Shown here piece by piece: positions 26,318 to 35,493 of a stretch of DNA of 64,000 nt. Positions within the stretch are counted from its first letter, which is position 1. Every line of letters starts with the position of its first letter. Below the pieces are notes generated by a model. The model saw nothing but the letters and a program-made list of their open reading frames with translations, had not been told where the DNA came from and searched no databases. The stretch lies in the NCBI RefSeq assembly GCF_013403565.1, contig NZ_CP058627.1, positions 744,001 through 808,000 of the forward strand, given 5' to 3'. The stretch comes from Chitinibacter bivalviorum (GTDB lineage: Bacteria > Pseudomonadota > Gammaproteobacteria > Burkholderiales > Chitinibacteraceae). A program made the translations under genes and the position numbers.

Positions 26318-26893
26318 CTAGTCGGCCAGCAGTAATTGAATATCATGGGTAAAGGTTGCTGCACCTGCTCCATAATTGACCAATACGCGGGTATTCCCTT
26401 TGCGGTCAATTAAATAACTTCCAGCCGTATGATCGACCAAATAATTATTTCCTTGACCCTGTTTTTGATAAATAGCACGATAATTTTTAGTTGCAGCATC
26501 TATTTGGCTTTTATTGCCCGTTAAACCAATAAAACTAGGGTGAAAGGCGGGGACATATTGGCTGAGCAACTGTGTAGTGTCGCGTTCTGGATCGACACTA
26601 ATGAATAGCACTTGGACGTCTTTGGCTGCCTCGCCAAGTTCGCTCATGGTGTTCCGTAGTTCCGCCATGGTGGTGGGGCAAACATCGGGACAGGACGTGT
26701 AACCGAAAAATAACACGACAACTTTCCCTTGATAGTCAGCTAGAGTTTTTAATTGGCCATGATGATCGATTAATGAAAAACCACCGCCAATTTGGCTTTG
26801 GCTAATATCTGTGCCTTGAAATGCGGGTTTTGAACACGCCAGCAATAAGGTGCAAATGAATGAAATAAACGCGAGGCGTATCAATTTCGACAT
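26318..26893 (-). CDS. SCO1/SenC family copper-binding lipoprotein
   Basis: A 191-residue thioredoxin-fold protein anchored by a lipoprotein signal (lipobox LLAC, Cys 20). The copper-binding CPDVCP motif has Cys at 68 and 72, and the third ligand is probably His 155 in VDHTAGSY. SCO proteins deliver copper to the CuA centre of cytochrome oxidase subunit II or act as thiol-disulfide partners in that process. No oxidase genes are nearby. The length and the DPERDTTQLL segment are typical. A 42-bp gap separates it from bioD, so it may have its own promoter. Confidence 0.92.
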   Translation of the reverse strand: MSKLIRLAFISFICTLLLACSKPAFQGTDISQSQIGGGFSLIDHHGQLKTLADYQGKVVVLFFGYTSCPDVCPTTMAELRNTMSELGEAAKDVQVLFISVDPERDTTQLLSQYVPAFHPSFIGLTGNKSQIDAATKNYRAIYQKQGQGNNYLVDHTAGSYLIDRKGNTRVLVNYGAGAATFTHDIQLLLAD

Positions 26894-26935
26894 GGTTTGC
26901 TGCTAAATGATGGTTAATTAAATAGTAAGATAGGT

Positions 26936-27628
26936 TTAATTATTGCGCAATTTAAGCGTTTCGAAAGCCTGTATATTGAGACAGCTATTAAGAGCATTGC
27001 TGCTATGTGGAATTTCTGCCAGAAAAGGTGCGCTTAAATGGGTTTGCAAATAGGCTAAGTTTTCTGCGTAGCGGGACATGTGGGGATCGATCTGATTGGC
27101 GATCCAGCCCGCAATAGGAAGCCCCGCAAATTTGATCGCCTGAGCGGTGAGCATAGCGTGGTTAATACAACCTAGCCGCATTCCAACTACCAAAATAACG
27201 GGCGCTTCTAACGCGATGGCCAGATCTGCAATGGTGTGCGTATCACTGAGCGGTGCGAACCAGCCGCCTGCGCCTTCAACTACCACGGTATTGGCGTGTT
27301 CAGATAATTGTTCGGCGCAGCTAAGAATATGCGGCAGTTTAATTTCAATATCGGCCTCTCGCGCAGCGATATGCGGAGAGATTGCAGGTTCAAATCGATA
27401 CGGGCTAACTAGTGCCAGTGGCGCAGCAATTGGCGTTGCATTTTGATGGGCGACTACATCATCATTGATGAGTATGCCGTTGCTATTCAAACAACCAGAG
27501 GCTGCTGGCTTCATACCTATGGTGGGTATTTTTTGCTGGTTGAGTAAGCGGATCAGTTGCACGGTGGCGACTGTCTTACCGACTTCAGTATCCGTACCGG
27601 TGACGAAATAGCGGGGAGCAATAGGCAT
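26936..27628 (-). CDS. bioD: Dethiobiotin synthetase
   Basis: A 230-residue enzyme that closes the ureido ring of biotin: diaminopelargonic acid plus CO2 and ATP gives dethiobiotin. The P-loop variant GTDTEVGKT lies at 11-19 and the substrate loop MKPAASGC at about 40-47. VVEGAGGWFAPLSD is the second family signature. The start codon overlaps the bioC stop by one base. Only bioC and bioD of the biotin pathway are in the window; bioF, bioA and bioB must be elsewhere. Confidence 0.96.
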   Translation of the reverse strand: MPIAPRYFVTGTDTEVGKTVATVQLIRLLNQQKIPTIGMKPAASGCLNSNGILINDDVVAHQNATPIAAPLALVSPYRFEPAISPHIAAREADIEIKLPHILSCAEQLSEHANTVVVEGAGGWFAPLSDTHTIADLAIALEAPVILVVGMRLGCINHAMLTAQAIKFAGLPIAGWIANQIDPHMSRYAENLAYLQTHLSAPFLAEIPHSSNALNSCLNIQAFETLKLRNN

Positions 27629-28530
27629 TACGGTTTAGCTCTTGGTCGGAATTCAATGATCTGACTGCCATCTGCTCGGGGCGTATTTTTCTTTCCTTCC
27701 GATTTCCACGCGTGACCATAAACCACTTCATAGGTGCAGGGTAATTTACCATTGCTGCGCAAAGCTTCATATTGCGCCTGAACTTGGAGCCATGCTCGTT
27801 TGCCAAACATGCCGGCACGACGACCTTGCATATTGTTGTGCGCACCGATGCCTTTTAAGTCCTGCATGACCGATTTTGTGTCCTCATAGGTCAAGGTCAG
27901 GTATTCCATGTCCATGACGGGGGTGGCAAAGCCATGTTGCACCAATGAATCACCAAGGTCGTGCATATCGATAAAGCGGTTCACGTGCTCATAGCCATCA
28001 ACGCCCGCAAACGCTGTGCGCAGTTCCTTGAGGGTGTCGGGCCCTAAGGTTGCGAACATTAAGAGACCACCAGGCTTTAAGACTCGTTGAAACTCGGCAA
28101 AAGCGGCATCTGGGGTATTACACCACTGCAGCGTAAGGCTAGACCAGATTACATCCAGCGAGTTATCGGCGAAAGGGAGTTGTTCAATATCGCTGCATAC
28201 TTGCGCAGGCTGCTGATTACTTAATGTGCGTAGTAGTTTTTTAAGCCCAAAGCCAGCCTGCTTGGCACGGGAAACCTGAAGCATCGTGTGCGCCAAATCC
28301 AGTTCAATGATTTGGGCTTGCGGAAAACGTGCTTGTAATTTAGGAACGGCATAGCCCGTGCCGCTACCCGCATCGAGCACTCGTTGGGGTGTGACGCGAA
28401 TTAAGGATAGTCGCTCAAACATCCGATCAATGATTTCACGTTGCAAAACGGCTGCAGCATCATAGCTATGTGCTGCGTTTTCAAAAGAAGTGCGAATGGC
28501 CGTTTTAAGCGTATGAAACTGCTCGCTCAT
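27628..28530 (-). CDS. bioC: Malonyl-ACP O-methyltransferase
   Basis: A 300-residue SAM-dependent methyltransferase that caps malonyl-ACP to start pimelate synthesis for biotin. AHSYDAAAVLQREI near the N-terminus is a BioC hallmark. The SAM-binding motif is VLDAGSGTGYAVPKL, and LDVIWSSLTLQWCNTPDAAFAEF and LKPGGLLMFATLGPDTLKELR follow. The C-terminal half contains LTYEDTKSVMQDLKGIGAHN, also a BioC feature. It overlaps dedA by four bases (ATGA) and bioD by one, so all three are translationally coupled. Confidence 0.95.
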   Translation of the reverse strand: MSEQFHTLKTAIRTSFENAAHSYDAAAVLQREIIDRMFERLSLIRVTPQRVLDAGSGTGYAVPKLQARFPQAQIIELDLAHTMLQVSRAKQAGFGLKKLLRTLSNQQPAQVCSDIEQLPFADNSLDVIWSSLTLQWCNTPDAAFAEFQRVLKPGGLLMFATLGPDTLKELRTAFAGVDGYEHVNRFIDMHDLGDSLVQHGFATPVMDMEYLTLTYEDTKSVMQDLKGIGAHNNMQGRRAGMFGKRAWLQVQAQYEALRSNGKLPCTYEVVYGHAWKSEGKKNTPRADGSQIIEFRPRAKP

Positions 28531-29168
28531 GCCGGTGCCTTCTTAAATTTATGACGAATAAATTCCATGAATACAGGAATAAATGAAATGCCAACAATAC
28601 CAATGACCATGATGGAGAGATTTTTCTTGATGAATTCAACGTTACCAAAGAAAAAGCCCAGAGTGACTAAGCTACCCACCCATAACACCGTGCCTAAGAC
28701 GCTAAATGACAAAAAGCGTGCATAAGGCATTTTTCCGACACCCGCGACAAAAGGCGCAAAGGTGCGCACGATAGGGATAAAGCGAGCCAGTGTCACTGTT
28801 TTGCCGCCATGCTTGTCATAAAAAGCGTGGGTGCGATCGAGGTAATCACGACGGAAAACTTTGGAGTTCGGATTGGTAAATAGCTTTTCACCCACCGTGC
28901 GGCCGATGATGTAATTGGTGCTATCGCCCAAAATAGCCGCACTCATCAGTGTAGCCGCAAGTAGCCATGGATCCATACCGCCGAGGGCTGCAACTGCACC
29001 TGCAACAAAGAGTAGCGAATCGCCTGGCAGGAACGGCGTCACAATCAGACCCGTTTCACAAAATATCACCGCAAACAGAATGGCGTAGATCCAAACCCCG
29101 TAGTTTTGCACCAATTGGGCAAGATAAACGTCGAGGTGAAGGAAAATATCAATCGGATTGAATTCCAT
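28527..29168 (-). CDS. DedA family membrane protein
   Basis: A 213-residue inner-membrane protein of the DedA/VTT family. The motif FCETGLIVTPFLPGDSLLFVAGAVAA and the segment RFIPIVRTFAPFVAGVGKMPY, with its conserved Arg, are typical. DedA proteins include undecaprenyl phosphate and phosphatidylethanolamine flippases and support membrane-energised envelope functions; which lipid this member moves is not shown by sequence. Its coupling to bioC by a four-base overlap is probably transcriptional convenience rather than functional. Confidence 0.9.
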   Translation of the reverse strand: MEFNPIDIFLHLDVYLAQLVQNYGVWIYAILFAVIFCETGLIVTPFLPGDSLLFVAGAVAALGGMDPWLLAATLMSAAILGDSTNYIIGRTVGEKLFTNPNSKVFRRDYLDRTHAFYDKHGGKTVTLARFIPIVRTFAPFVAGVGKMPYARFLSFSVLGTVLWVGSLVTLGFFFGNVEFIKKNLSIMVIGIVGISFIPVFMEFIRHKFKKAPA

Positions 29169-29182
29169 ATATCGCTCGCAAA

Positions 29183-29208
29183 GAAAACGCCGACTTGGGG
29201 TCGGCGTG
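29183..29208 (-). terminator. Intrinsic terminator after secF
   Basis: On the minus strand: CGCCGAC-cccaa-GTCGGCG followed by TTTTCTTT. A 7-bp GC-rich stem with a short T tract, between the secF stop and the dedA start, ends the yajC-secD-secF transcript. Confidence 0.8.
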
Positions 29209-29233
29209 TTGAGGGTAGAGGCCGCTTAGGATA

Positions 29234-30172
29234 TTAAACGACCGCTTCTTCTTTAATCTTAACCGGTTTGATCATGCTGTCGCGTGTTACACCAAACATC
29301 AGTAGCAGCGGAGACGCAACCAATACCGATGAATAAATACCGAACACAATACCGATGGTGAGTGCCATTGCAAACCCATGCAATGCGGCACCACCAAAAA
29401 TCAACATGGCCAATACCATGGCTTCGGTTGAGCCGTGAGTAATGATGGTACGGCTCATCGTGGCAGTAATTGCATTGTCGATTACTTCGGGTACTGTTTT
29501 ACCGCGCAAGTTCGGCTTCCGGAAATTTTCACGAATTCGGTCGAATACCACCACTGATTCATTCACTGAATAGCCCAATACTGCCAAGATACCTGCCAGA
29601 ACCGTTAAGCTAAACTCCCATTGGAATAGTGCAAAGACACCCAAGATGATGATGACGTCGTGCATATTGGCGATAATAGCGGACAGTGCGAAGCGCCATT
29701 CAAAGCGCAGCATTAAGTAAGCTACGATACCAACACAAACTAGGATTAAGGCGGTGATACCGTGGGTAAACAGCTCATCACCTACGGATGGACCAATAAA
29801 CTCCACTTTGCGCAACTCAACATCAGCGCGTTCTTTTTTCAAAGAATCCAGCACTTCATTGGAAAGCTGAGCACTTGTTTTGCCTTGAATATTGGGAATG
29901 CGCACCATGATGTCACGCGTTGTACCCAAAGACTGTACTTGTACCTCGCCGTACTTCAGGTTTTCAACGCCATGACGTACTTGGTTGATTTCAACCGACT
30001 GGCCGTAGCGCAACTCCATCACCGTGCCGCCAGTAAATTCGACACCAAAGTTCAGGCCTTTGGTGATCAGAAAGAAGATGGCAAGTACAAATGTGGCCAA
30101 AGAAATCGCTGTCGTGAGCTTGCCATAGCTCATAAACGGGATGTCGCGTTTTACATGGAAAAATTCGATCAT
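29234..30172 (-). CDS. secF: Protein translocase subunit SecF
   Basis: A 312-residue inner-membrane protein with six transmembrane helices and a large first periplasmic loop. SecD and SecF form the RND-like complex that uses the proton gradient to help release proteins translocated by SecYEG. GLNFGVEFTGGTVMELRYG opens the periplasmic P1 region; GYSVNESVVVFDRIRENFRK and TMSRTIITHGSTEAMV are family signatures. It follows secD by 16 bp and is terminated by a clear hairpin. Confidence 0.97.
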   Translation of the reverse strand: MIEFFHVKRDIPFMSYGKLTTAISLATFVLAIFFLITKGLNFGVEFTGGTVMELRYGQSVEINQVRHGVENLKYGEVQVQSLGTTRDIMVRIPNIQGKTSAQLSNEVLDSLKKERADVELRKVEFIGPSVGDELFTHGITALILVCVGIVAYLMLRFEWRFALSAIIANMHDVIIILGVFALFQWEFSLTVLAGILAVLGYSVNESVVVFDRIRENFRKPNLRGKTVPEVIDNAITATMSRTIITHGSTEAMVLAMLIFGGAALHGFAMALTIGIVFGIYSSVLVASPLLLMFGVTRDSMIKPVKIKEEAVV

Positions 30173-30188
30173 TATTTTCTCCCGCTTC

Positions 30189-32015
30189 TTACACTGACAA
30201 CGTGGTCAGGTGACGACGACGGCCATAAATCAGGTTAATCAAAGCGCGTGAAACAAATACGGCGCTAAACATTGACGTCATAATCCCGAGGCAATGCACC
30301 CAAGCAAAACCGCGCACCGCACCTGAACCGAAAATCAACAGGGCTAAACCAGCAATCAGGGTGGTGATGTTTGAGTCAAGAATGGTGTCAAAAGCATGCT
30401 TATAACCATTTTGAATCGCCATATGCGGACTCATGCCTTCACGGAGCTCTTCACGGACACGCTCATTAATCAGTACATTCGAGTCAATTGCCATACCGAG
30501 CGTCAGTGCAATCGCAGCAATACCGGGTAGGGTTAGTGTGATGCCAAGCAGAGATAGCAAGGCAATCAAGAACAGCAAGTTCGCACCCAGAGCCAGCGTC
30601 GAAACCACACCAAACACACGGTAGTAAATCATCATAAAGATGGCAATCGCAGCAAAACCATACAGCGTTGAGTTAAAGCCTTTACTGATGTTTTCTTTAC
30701 CCAATGATGGGCCAATAGTACGTTCCTCAACGATATTCATTGGTGCGGCAAGGGAGCCAGCGCGCAATAGCAAGGCAGTATCATTGGCTTCAGCTACGCC
30801 CATTGAGCCCGAAATTTGAACTCGGCCACCGCCAATCTCACCACGAACGACTGGGGCAGTAACGACTTCGCCTTTACCTTTTTCGACCAAGATCATCGCA
30901 ATGCGTTTGTTCACATTTTCGCGAGTCAGGTCTTTGAAAATCGTAGCGCCAGTGGCATCCAGACCCAAGTGAACCGCAGGTGCATTGTGATCATCAAAAC
31001 CTGCTTGCGCATCATTGATGTTTTCGCCCGTTAATTCCACTTCTTTGCGCAGCAAGATAGGCACACTGCGACCATCGGCGCGACGCTCTGTCATCAACTC
31101 ATAGCCAGCTGGAACATTGCCATTCATCGCTTCAGTCAGCTTAGCTTGGTCATCTTCAACCAGGCGGACTTCAAGGGTCGCAGTACGACCGAGAATGTCT
31201 TTGGCTTTTGCAGTGTCTTGCACACCAGGCAATTGGACAACAATACGGCCTTCACCTTGCTGTTGAATCACAGGCTCTGCCACACCCAACTCATTGACAC
31301 GATTGTGCAGGGTGGTGATGTTTTGTTTTACTGCGTCATTTTTCAGTTGCAGCAAGGCAGTTTCTGGATAGGTAATCAGTAGTTTGAAGTTGCCGTCGGT
31401 GCTAACAGAGTCAACTTTCAGATTTACCAGTAATTGGCGAATAGCCTTATCAGCGGCAGCCAGCGTTTCTGCGTCGCGTAATTGTACTTCTACGCGATCA
31501 CGTTCTTTGCTGATTTTGCCGTAACGAATTTTTTTGTCTTTTAGCTCGCGGCGGACATCGCCAGCGGTTTTTTCCAATGCTTTGTCGACCGCCGCTTTCA
31601 TGTCAACTTCTAGCAGGAAGTGCACACCACCGCGTAAATCCAAGCCCAAAACCATAGGCTTAGCGTGCAATTTGCTCAACCAAGGTGGGGTGTCAGAGAG
31701 CAAATTTAAGGCGATGACATAGTCAGTGCCTAGGGCAGCTTGAATCGCATCTTTAGCCTTGATTTGACTGTCAGTGTCTTTAAAGCGAAGTTTGACAGAG
31801 CCCGCTTCAAAATAAGCGTCAATTGGCGTTACACCCGCCGCAGTCGCAATTTGACTAGCTTGGGTGACCATCGCTTCGGTGACTTTGACCGTAACACGGC
31901 CGCTTGAAACTTGAACGGCAGGGCTTTCGCCAAAGAGATTAGGTAAGGCATACAAAGCAGCCAAAACCAGACAGATAATCAGGAGGATATATTTCCACAG
32001 CGGATAGCGATTCAT
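30189..32015 (-). CDS. secD: Protein translocase subunit SecD
   Basis: A 608-residue partner of SecF. Residue 1 begins MNRYPLWKYILL, the first membrane helix; the periplasmic P1 domain follows, with VLGLDLRGGVHFLLEVDM as a family signature, and the C-terminal membrane domain has GMAIDSNVLINERVREELREG. The length is right for a betaproteobacterial SecD. A 56-bp gap with a GGCGA/TCGCC stem separates it from yajC, so the three genes are probably cotranscribed. Confidence 0.97.
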   Translation of the reverse strand: MNRYPLWKYILLIICLVLAALYALPNLFGESPAVQVSSGRVTVKVTEAMVTQASQIATAAGVTPIDAYFEAGSVKLRFKDTDSQIKAKDAIQAALGTDYVIALNLLSDTPPWLSKLHAKPMVLGLDLRGGVHFLLEVDMKAAVDKALEKTAGDVRRELKDKKIRYGKISKERDRVEVQLRDAETLAAADKAIRQLLVNLKVDSVSTDGNFKLLITYPETALLQLKNDAVKQNITTLHNRVNELGVAEPVIQQQGEGRIVVQLPGVQDTAKAKDILGRTATLEVRLVEDDQAKLTEAMNGNVPAGYELMTERRADGRSVPILLRKEVELTGENINDAQAGFDDHNAPAVHLGLDATGATIFKDLTRENVNKRIAMILVEKGKGEVVTAPVVRGEIGGGRVQISGSMGVAEANDTALLLRAGSLAAPMNIVEERTIGPSLGKENISKGFNSTLYGFAAIAIFMMIYYRVFGVVSTLALGANLLFLIALLSLLGITLTLPGIAAIALTLGMAIDSNVLINERVREELREGMSPHMAIQNGYKHAFDTILDSNITTLIAGLALLIFGSGAVRGFAWVHCLGIMTSMFSAVFVSRALINLIYGRRRHLTTLSV

Positions 32016-32071
32016 GCTGAGCCCCTGAGAGGCGATTTTCGTCGCCTACTCGGTTAATTTATTGTTTTAAA

Positions 32072-32395
32072 TTACTTATTTGACTTCAAAGTGCCTTTTT
32101 CCAGGCGCTGGCCAATGGCAGCACGCTGAATAACGATCTCTACGCCTTCCGCGATTTCGAGTGTCACATACTGCTCATTCAATTTGGCAATGCGACCCAA
32201 TAAACCACCGCTAGTCGTTACTTCATCACCTTTTTGCAAGGCGCCAAGCATAGCTTGGTGTTCTTTGGCTTTTTTCTGTTGTGGACGAATCATCAAAAAC
32301 CAGAAAATCACGAAGATCACGATCATTGGCAGGAAAGACATAAAACTAGCTTCTGCGCCAGGCGCAGCAGATGCGAATGCAGGTGTGATAAACAT
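32072..32395 (-). CDS. yajC: Preprotein translocase accessory subunit YajC
   Basis: A 107-residue protein with a single N-terminal membrane helix (FLPMIVIFVIFWFLMIRPQQ) and a cytoplasmic domain containing LQKGDEVTTSGGLLGRIAKL. YajC binds the SecDF complex. It heads the yajC-secD-secF operon. In many proteobacteria tgt and queA precede it; here the DUF3488 transglutaminase gene stands upstream instead, so the tRNA-queuosine genes have been separated from it. Confidence 0.95.
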   Translation of the reverse strand: MFITPAFASAAPGAEASFMSFLPMIVIFVIFWFLMIRPQQKKAKEHQAMLGALQKGDEVTTSGGLLGRIAKLNEQYVTLEIAEGVEIVIQRAAIGQRLEKGTLKSNK

Positions 32396-32556
32396 AAATA
32401 AATAGTTTCCGTTTGTAAGCCCAACAAAGGCGGATCATTCTAGCCTTTGGAGCTATTAAAATCTACCGAATTACGGCCTTTTGTCCGTCCAATGTGATCT
32501 GGGCTTGATTTGAAATAAAGGTGAAGGGCTTCAGACGCGATAAAAAGCGATAAGTT

Positions 32557-34539
32557 TCACTTTGTTTTATCGCATTGAAAAGTAGCGACTTCCTTGCGTA
32601 AAGCCTGCAGTGCGGCCTGATCTTCGGCATAGCGAGCGCGTAAATATAGCGCCGTAATCGTGTTGATTGCTTCAGTGTTGCGAGGGAAGGTGAGTGAGGC
32701 CAGTTCGGCAAAAGACGCTGGCGTTTGTGACGGTGCTTTTTGCAGTGGACTGAGTTTATGAATAAATCGCCGATACAGTCGACTTGCTGGATCAGGGGCT
32801 GGGGCACGGTTTTTATACAGTAGCCAGGCTGCAAAACCGCCCAAAGTGGTGACAAACCCAGCAATCAGCCACAGCAAGAATGCGCTTGAAGCAAAGTCGT
32901 CAATTCCTAGTTTTTTTAATAAATCAATTTGCTTTTGTTGATCGTAACCCACGACCCATTGATTCCAGCCATTGACCATAATATCGAGTTTAAGCCGCAA
33001 AGCGCGTAGCCATGCGCTGTCATTGCGCATCATAAAGGGCAACTGTGCGCTATTGATACTACTGGCCAAGCCCTCATTGATGCGAGTAGGGGCAATGACA
33101 AAAGTCGGGTCTACTCGTTGCCAGCCTTGGTTTTCGTACCAGACTTCAACCCAGGCGTGGGCATCGGCCTGCCGCACAATCCAGTAGTTGGCATTTTGTG
33201 ACGCGCCTTGGTAGCCCGTGATTACGCGAGCCGGCACGCCGGCCGCGCGCATTAAAAATGCAAAGGCGCTGGCATAATGCTCACAAAAACCTTGTTTGTT
33301 TTTGAATAAAAATTCGTCGATTCGATTTTGGCTGGTGAGCAGTGGTGGCGAAAGTGTGTAGCTAAAGTGATTTTGCTCTAACCAATGCAAACCCGTTGCA
33401 ACCCGTTGTTCGGGTGCTAAATTGCGCCAGCTTTCAGCCAAAGCACGGCTTTGTGGATTAATCTCATCGGGCAGGTTCAAATTTCGCTCAATTTGAGTGG
33501 CACTATCACCTTCTGTTCGCCAAGTCAGATAGGCCGAAAAATCAAAGCGTTTTCGCTCGACGACAGGGATGTTATTGATTACTTGCAATCGATTGCTCAT
33601 GCTGCTGTCGATCGGCGTGAGGGCTGGCATATCGAGCGCCAGGAGCCAATTTTGATTGTGCGGTTCAAGCGTCATGGTGTAGTTAATTGCCGGACTCAGA
33701 CCAACGATGCGCGGCACTTTGCTAAATTGGCGGGCAGCCAAGAAATCTTGTTGCGTTTGCGCCGAGCGCCAACGTAGGCCATCGAACTCTTCAAACACAG
33801 GGCCGCGCCAATACATTTGGGCTGGCAAGGGTGGTTGGCCCTGAAAGGTGACACGAAAGGCCGGGCTATCGTCCTGAATCATTTTCGAAATCGTGCCCGG
33901 CCTCATTTCTTCGCCCGATAAACCACTGCTGCCAGTATTACTGTCTGGTACAGCCCAAAGCGGCCCAGGCAGCCGAGGGAAAAGTAAAAACAACAGTAAT
34001 GCAATGGGTATGCCTTCGAACACTAATCTGGCGGTGGTTTTGGTATTGGTACTATTGGGGAGTATTTCTTGTTCTATTTTTTGTGCGGTGTAAATGATGG
34101 CGAAGGTGCTGAGCAATGCGTAGGCCGCGTGCCAAGGCTCTTGTCCGTGTAAAAATGCAACGCCAGTCAACAAAAACATCAACAGGATTAAAGCTCGCGC
34201 ATCGCGTAATGTTCGTGTTTCGATCAGTTTGACTATGGTTAAGCCAAGTAATACGGCCACACCGCCTTCGCGGCCGACCAAGGTTTGGTGCGCTAAATAG
34301 ACCAAGCCGCCGACAATCACACCCAGGAAGATGCCAAGATAACGGGGCATTCGCGTTCTCGTGTCTGCGCTTAAGCTACCCAGCAGCAACAAGATCAAGG
34401 CGAGACTCAGTCCTAGCCACCAAACTTGCTCTAGCAAATGAGGTAAGCTGATCGCCGCCAGCGTAATCGCTAGTTTTTGTTGTTCTTTCGGGTGAAGGAT
34501 TCTGCTGCGAGAGTGGGCCTTTTTCATGTTTTGACTCAT
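32557..34539 (-). CDS. DUF3488/transglutaminase-like membrane protein (TgpA type)
   Basis: A 660-residue protein. The N-terminal third holds about six transmembrane helices; a large periplasmic part carries a transglutaminase-like core at about 395-480, with the Cys in NKQGFCEHYASAF, the His in ADAHAWVEVWY and the Asp in WQRVDPTF. A further helix near residue 555 and a short cytoplasmic tail follow. This is the layout of Pseudomonas TgpA. The substrate is not known. The start overlaps the DUF58 gene stop by one base, and moxR, DUF58 and this gene form the familiar three-gene unit. Confidence 0.93.
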   Translation of the reverse strand: MSQNMKKAHSRSRILHPKEQQKLAITLAAISLPHLLEQVWWLGLSLALILLLLGSLSADTRTRMPRYLGIFLGVIVGGLVYLAHQTLVGREGGVAVLLGLTIVKLIETRTLRDARALILLMFLLTGVAFLHGQEPWHAAYALLSTFAIIYTAQKIEQEILPNSTNTKTTARLVFEGIPIALLLFLLFPRLPGPLWAVPDSNTGSSGLSGEEMRPGTISKMIQDDSPAFRVTFQGQPPLPAQMYWRGPVFEEFDGLRWRSAQTQQDFLAARQFSKVPRIVGLSPAINYTMTLEPHNQNWLLALDMPALTPIDSSMSNRLQVINNIPVVERKRFDFSAYLTWRTEGDSATQIERNLNLPDEINPQSRALAESWRNLAPEQRVATGLHWLEQNHFSYTLSPPLLTSQNRIDEFLFKNKQGFCEHYASAFAFLMRAAGVPARVITGYQGASQNANYWIVRQADAHAWVEVWYENQGWQRVDPTFVIAPTRINEGLASSINSAQLPFMMRNDSAWLRALRLKLDIMVNGWNQWVVGYDQQKQIDLLKKLGIDDFASSAFLLWLIAGFVTTLGGFAAWLLYKNRAPAPDPASRLYRRFIHKLSPLQKAPSQTPASFAELASLTFPRNTEAINTITALYLRARYAEDQAALQALRKEVATFQCDKTK

Positions 34540-35492
34540 CAGAATAGGGCCAAGGCCATGAGGCAGCGATGCAAATGATCATGCCCCAGCGCGGGGGGGA
34601 TTTTTTGTTGTGGCAAGGCAAGCCCGTATGGACGGCTGATGGCTTCGGCCTGCAAGAGCCAGGCGGTGAGTCTGGAGAGTTTAGCTTCTAAGCTTAAGCC
34701 AGTCAGTTCGTCAAAATTGAGCCAGAGCGTTGAGCCAACCGGAGATTGTTGCAGTTTCACCAAAATATTGTCTGTGCGGGCGCTTTGTTTCCAGGCAATG
34801 TCATGCATGGCGTCGCCGCGCTGAAAGTTACGTAAACCGGCAAAATCATCATTGCCTTGGGTGCGTTTTTTCTTGCCATCACTGAGTTGCCCTAGCTCAG
34901 GAAAAGGCGGGGGATTGAGTTCTGGTTGAGGGTAGATCAATACTTCGTTGGCCAGATCAACATAGGTCCAGCAGCGGAATAAGCCCAACGGCATCGTGCT
35001 GGCTACTTGTAATCGAGGTAGTTTTAGTTTTCCGCGCTGATGACTGGCAATGCCTAGGGTGATGATGGCGTGGTCTTGTCCTGAAACTTGAGCGCAAAAC
35101 TGTTCGGGCTCTCCCTTACTACTCAAAATGATTCCGAAGCGAGCTTGCGATCTTTCATTGTGGAGGGTGATTGGAAAGTAAGCGTTTTCCCCCGCATAAA
35201 CAGAAACGGCGGGCCCGCTACTGACTTCTAAACCTAAGAGATTGGCATAGGTGCGCAGCAGGATGGCATGTGCAATGCCAATGAGTAAAAAAGCGAAGAA
35301 AAACCCTAGGCTCAACTGATAGTTAATTGCGCCCACCAACATAATGATCGCGACCATGGCAAAGCCTAAACCATATACCGTGGGCACTATGTATAAGCGT
35401 TGGTGGCGCAGGCGAATCTTTCCGCTTTCGCTGGGGTGGCGTTTGGCGAGAAATTGCTGCCAATAGCGATCGAGCGCGCTGGGTATTCTCAT
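34539..35492 (-). CDS. DUF58 domain-containing protein
   Basis: A 317-residue protein with two membrane helices near residues 35-80 and a C-terminal DUF58 domain marked by GNDDFAGLRNFQRGDAMHDIAWKQSAR. Such proteins, coupled to MoxR ATPases and transglutaminase-like partners, are thought to take part in envelope protein maturation or chaperoning, but no definite activity is known. It starts just after the moxR stop and its own stop overlaps the transglutaminase start by one base. Confidence 0.9.
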   Translation of the reverse strand: MRIPSALDRYWQQFLAKRHPSESGKIRLRHQRLYIVPTVYGLGFAMVAIIMLVGAINYQLSLGFFFAFLLIGIAHAILLRTYANLLGLEVSSGPAVSVYAGENAYFPITLHNERSQARFGIILSSKGEPEQFCAQVSGQDHAIITLGIASHQRGKLKLPRLQVASTMPLGLFRCWTYVDLANEVLIYPQPELNPPPFPELGQLSDGKKKRTQGNDDFAGLRNFQRGDAMHDIAWKQSARTDNILVKLQQSPVGSTLWLNFDELTGLSLEAKLSRLTAWLLQAEAISRPYGLALPQQKIPPALGHDHLHRCLMALALF

Positions 35493-35493
35493 C

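Noticed and set aside
29762..30238. Long plus-strand frame across secF and secD
   Set aside because: Antisense to two highly conserved genes; composition typical of reverse-frame shadow.
32426..32448. AAAGGC/GCCTTT hairpin between the transglutaminase gene and yajC as terminator
   Set aside because: Loop of 11 bases, weak stem and only a few T's; not enough to separate the two transcripts.
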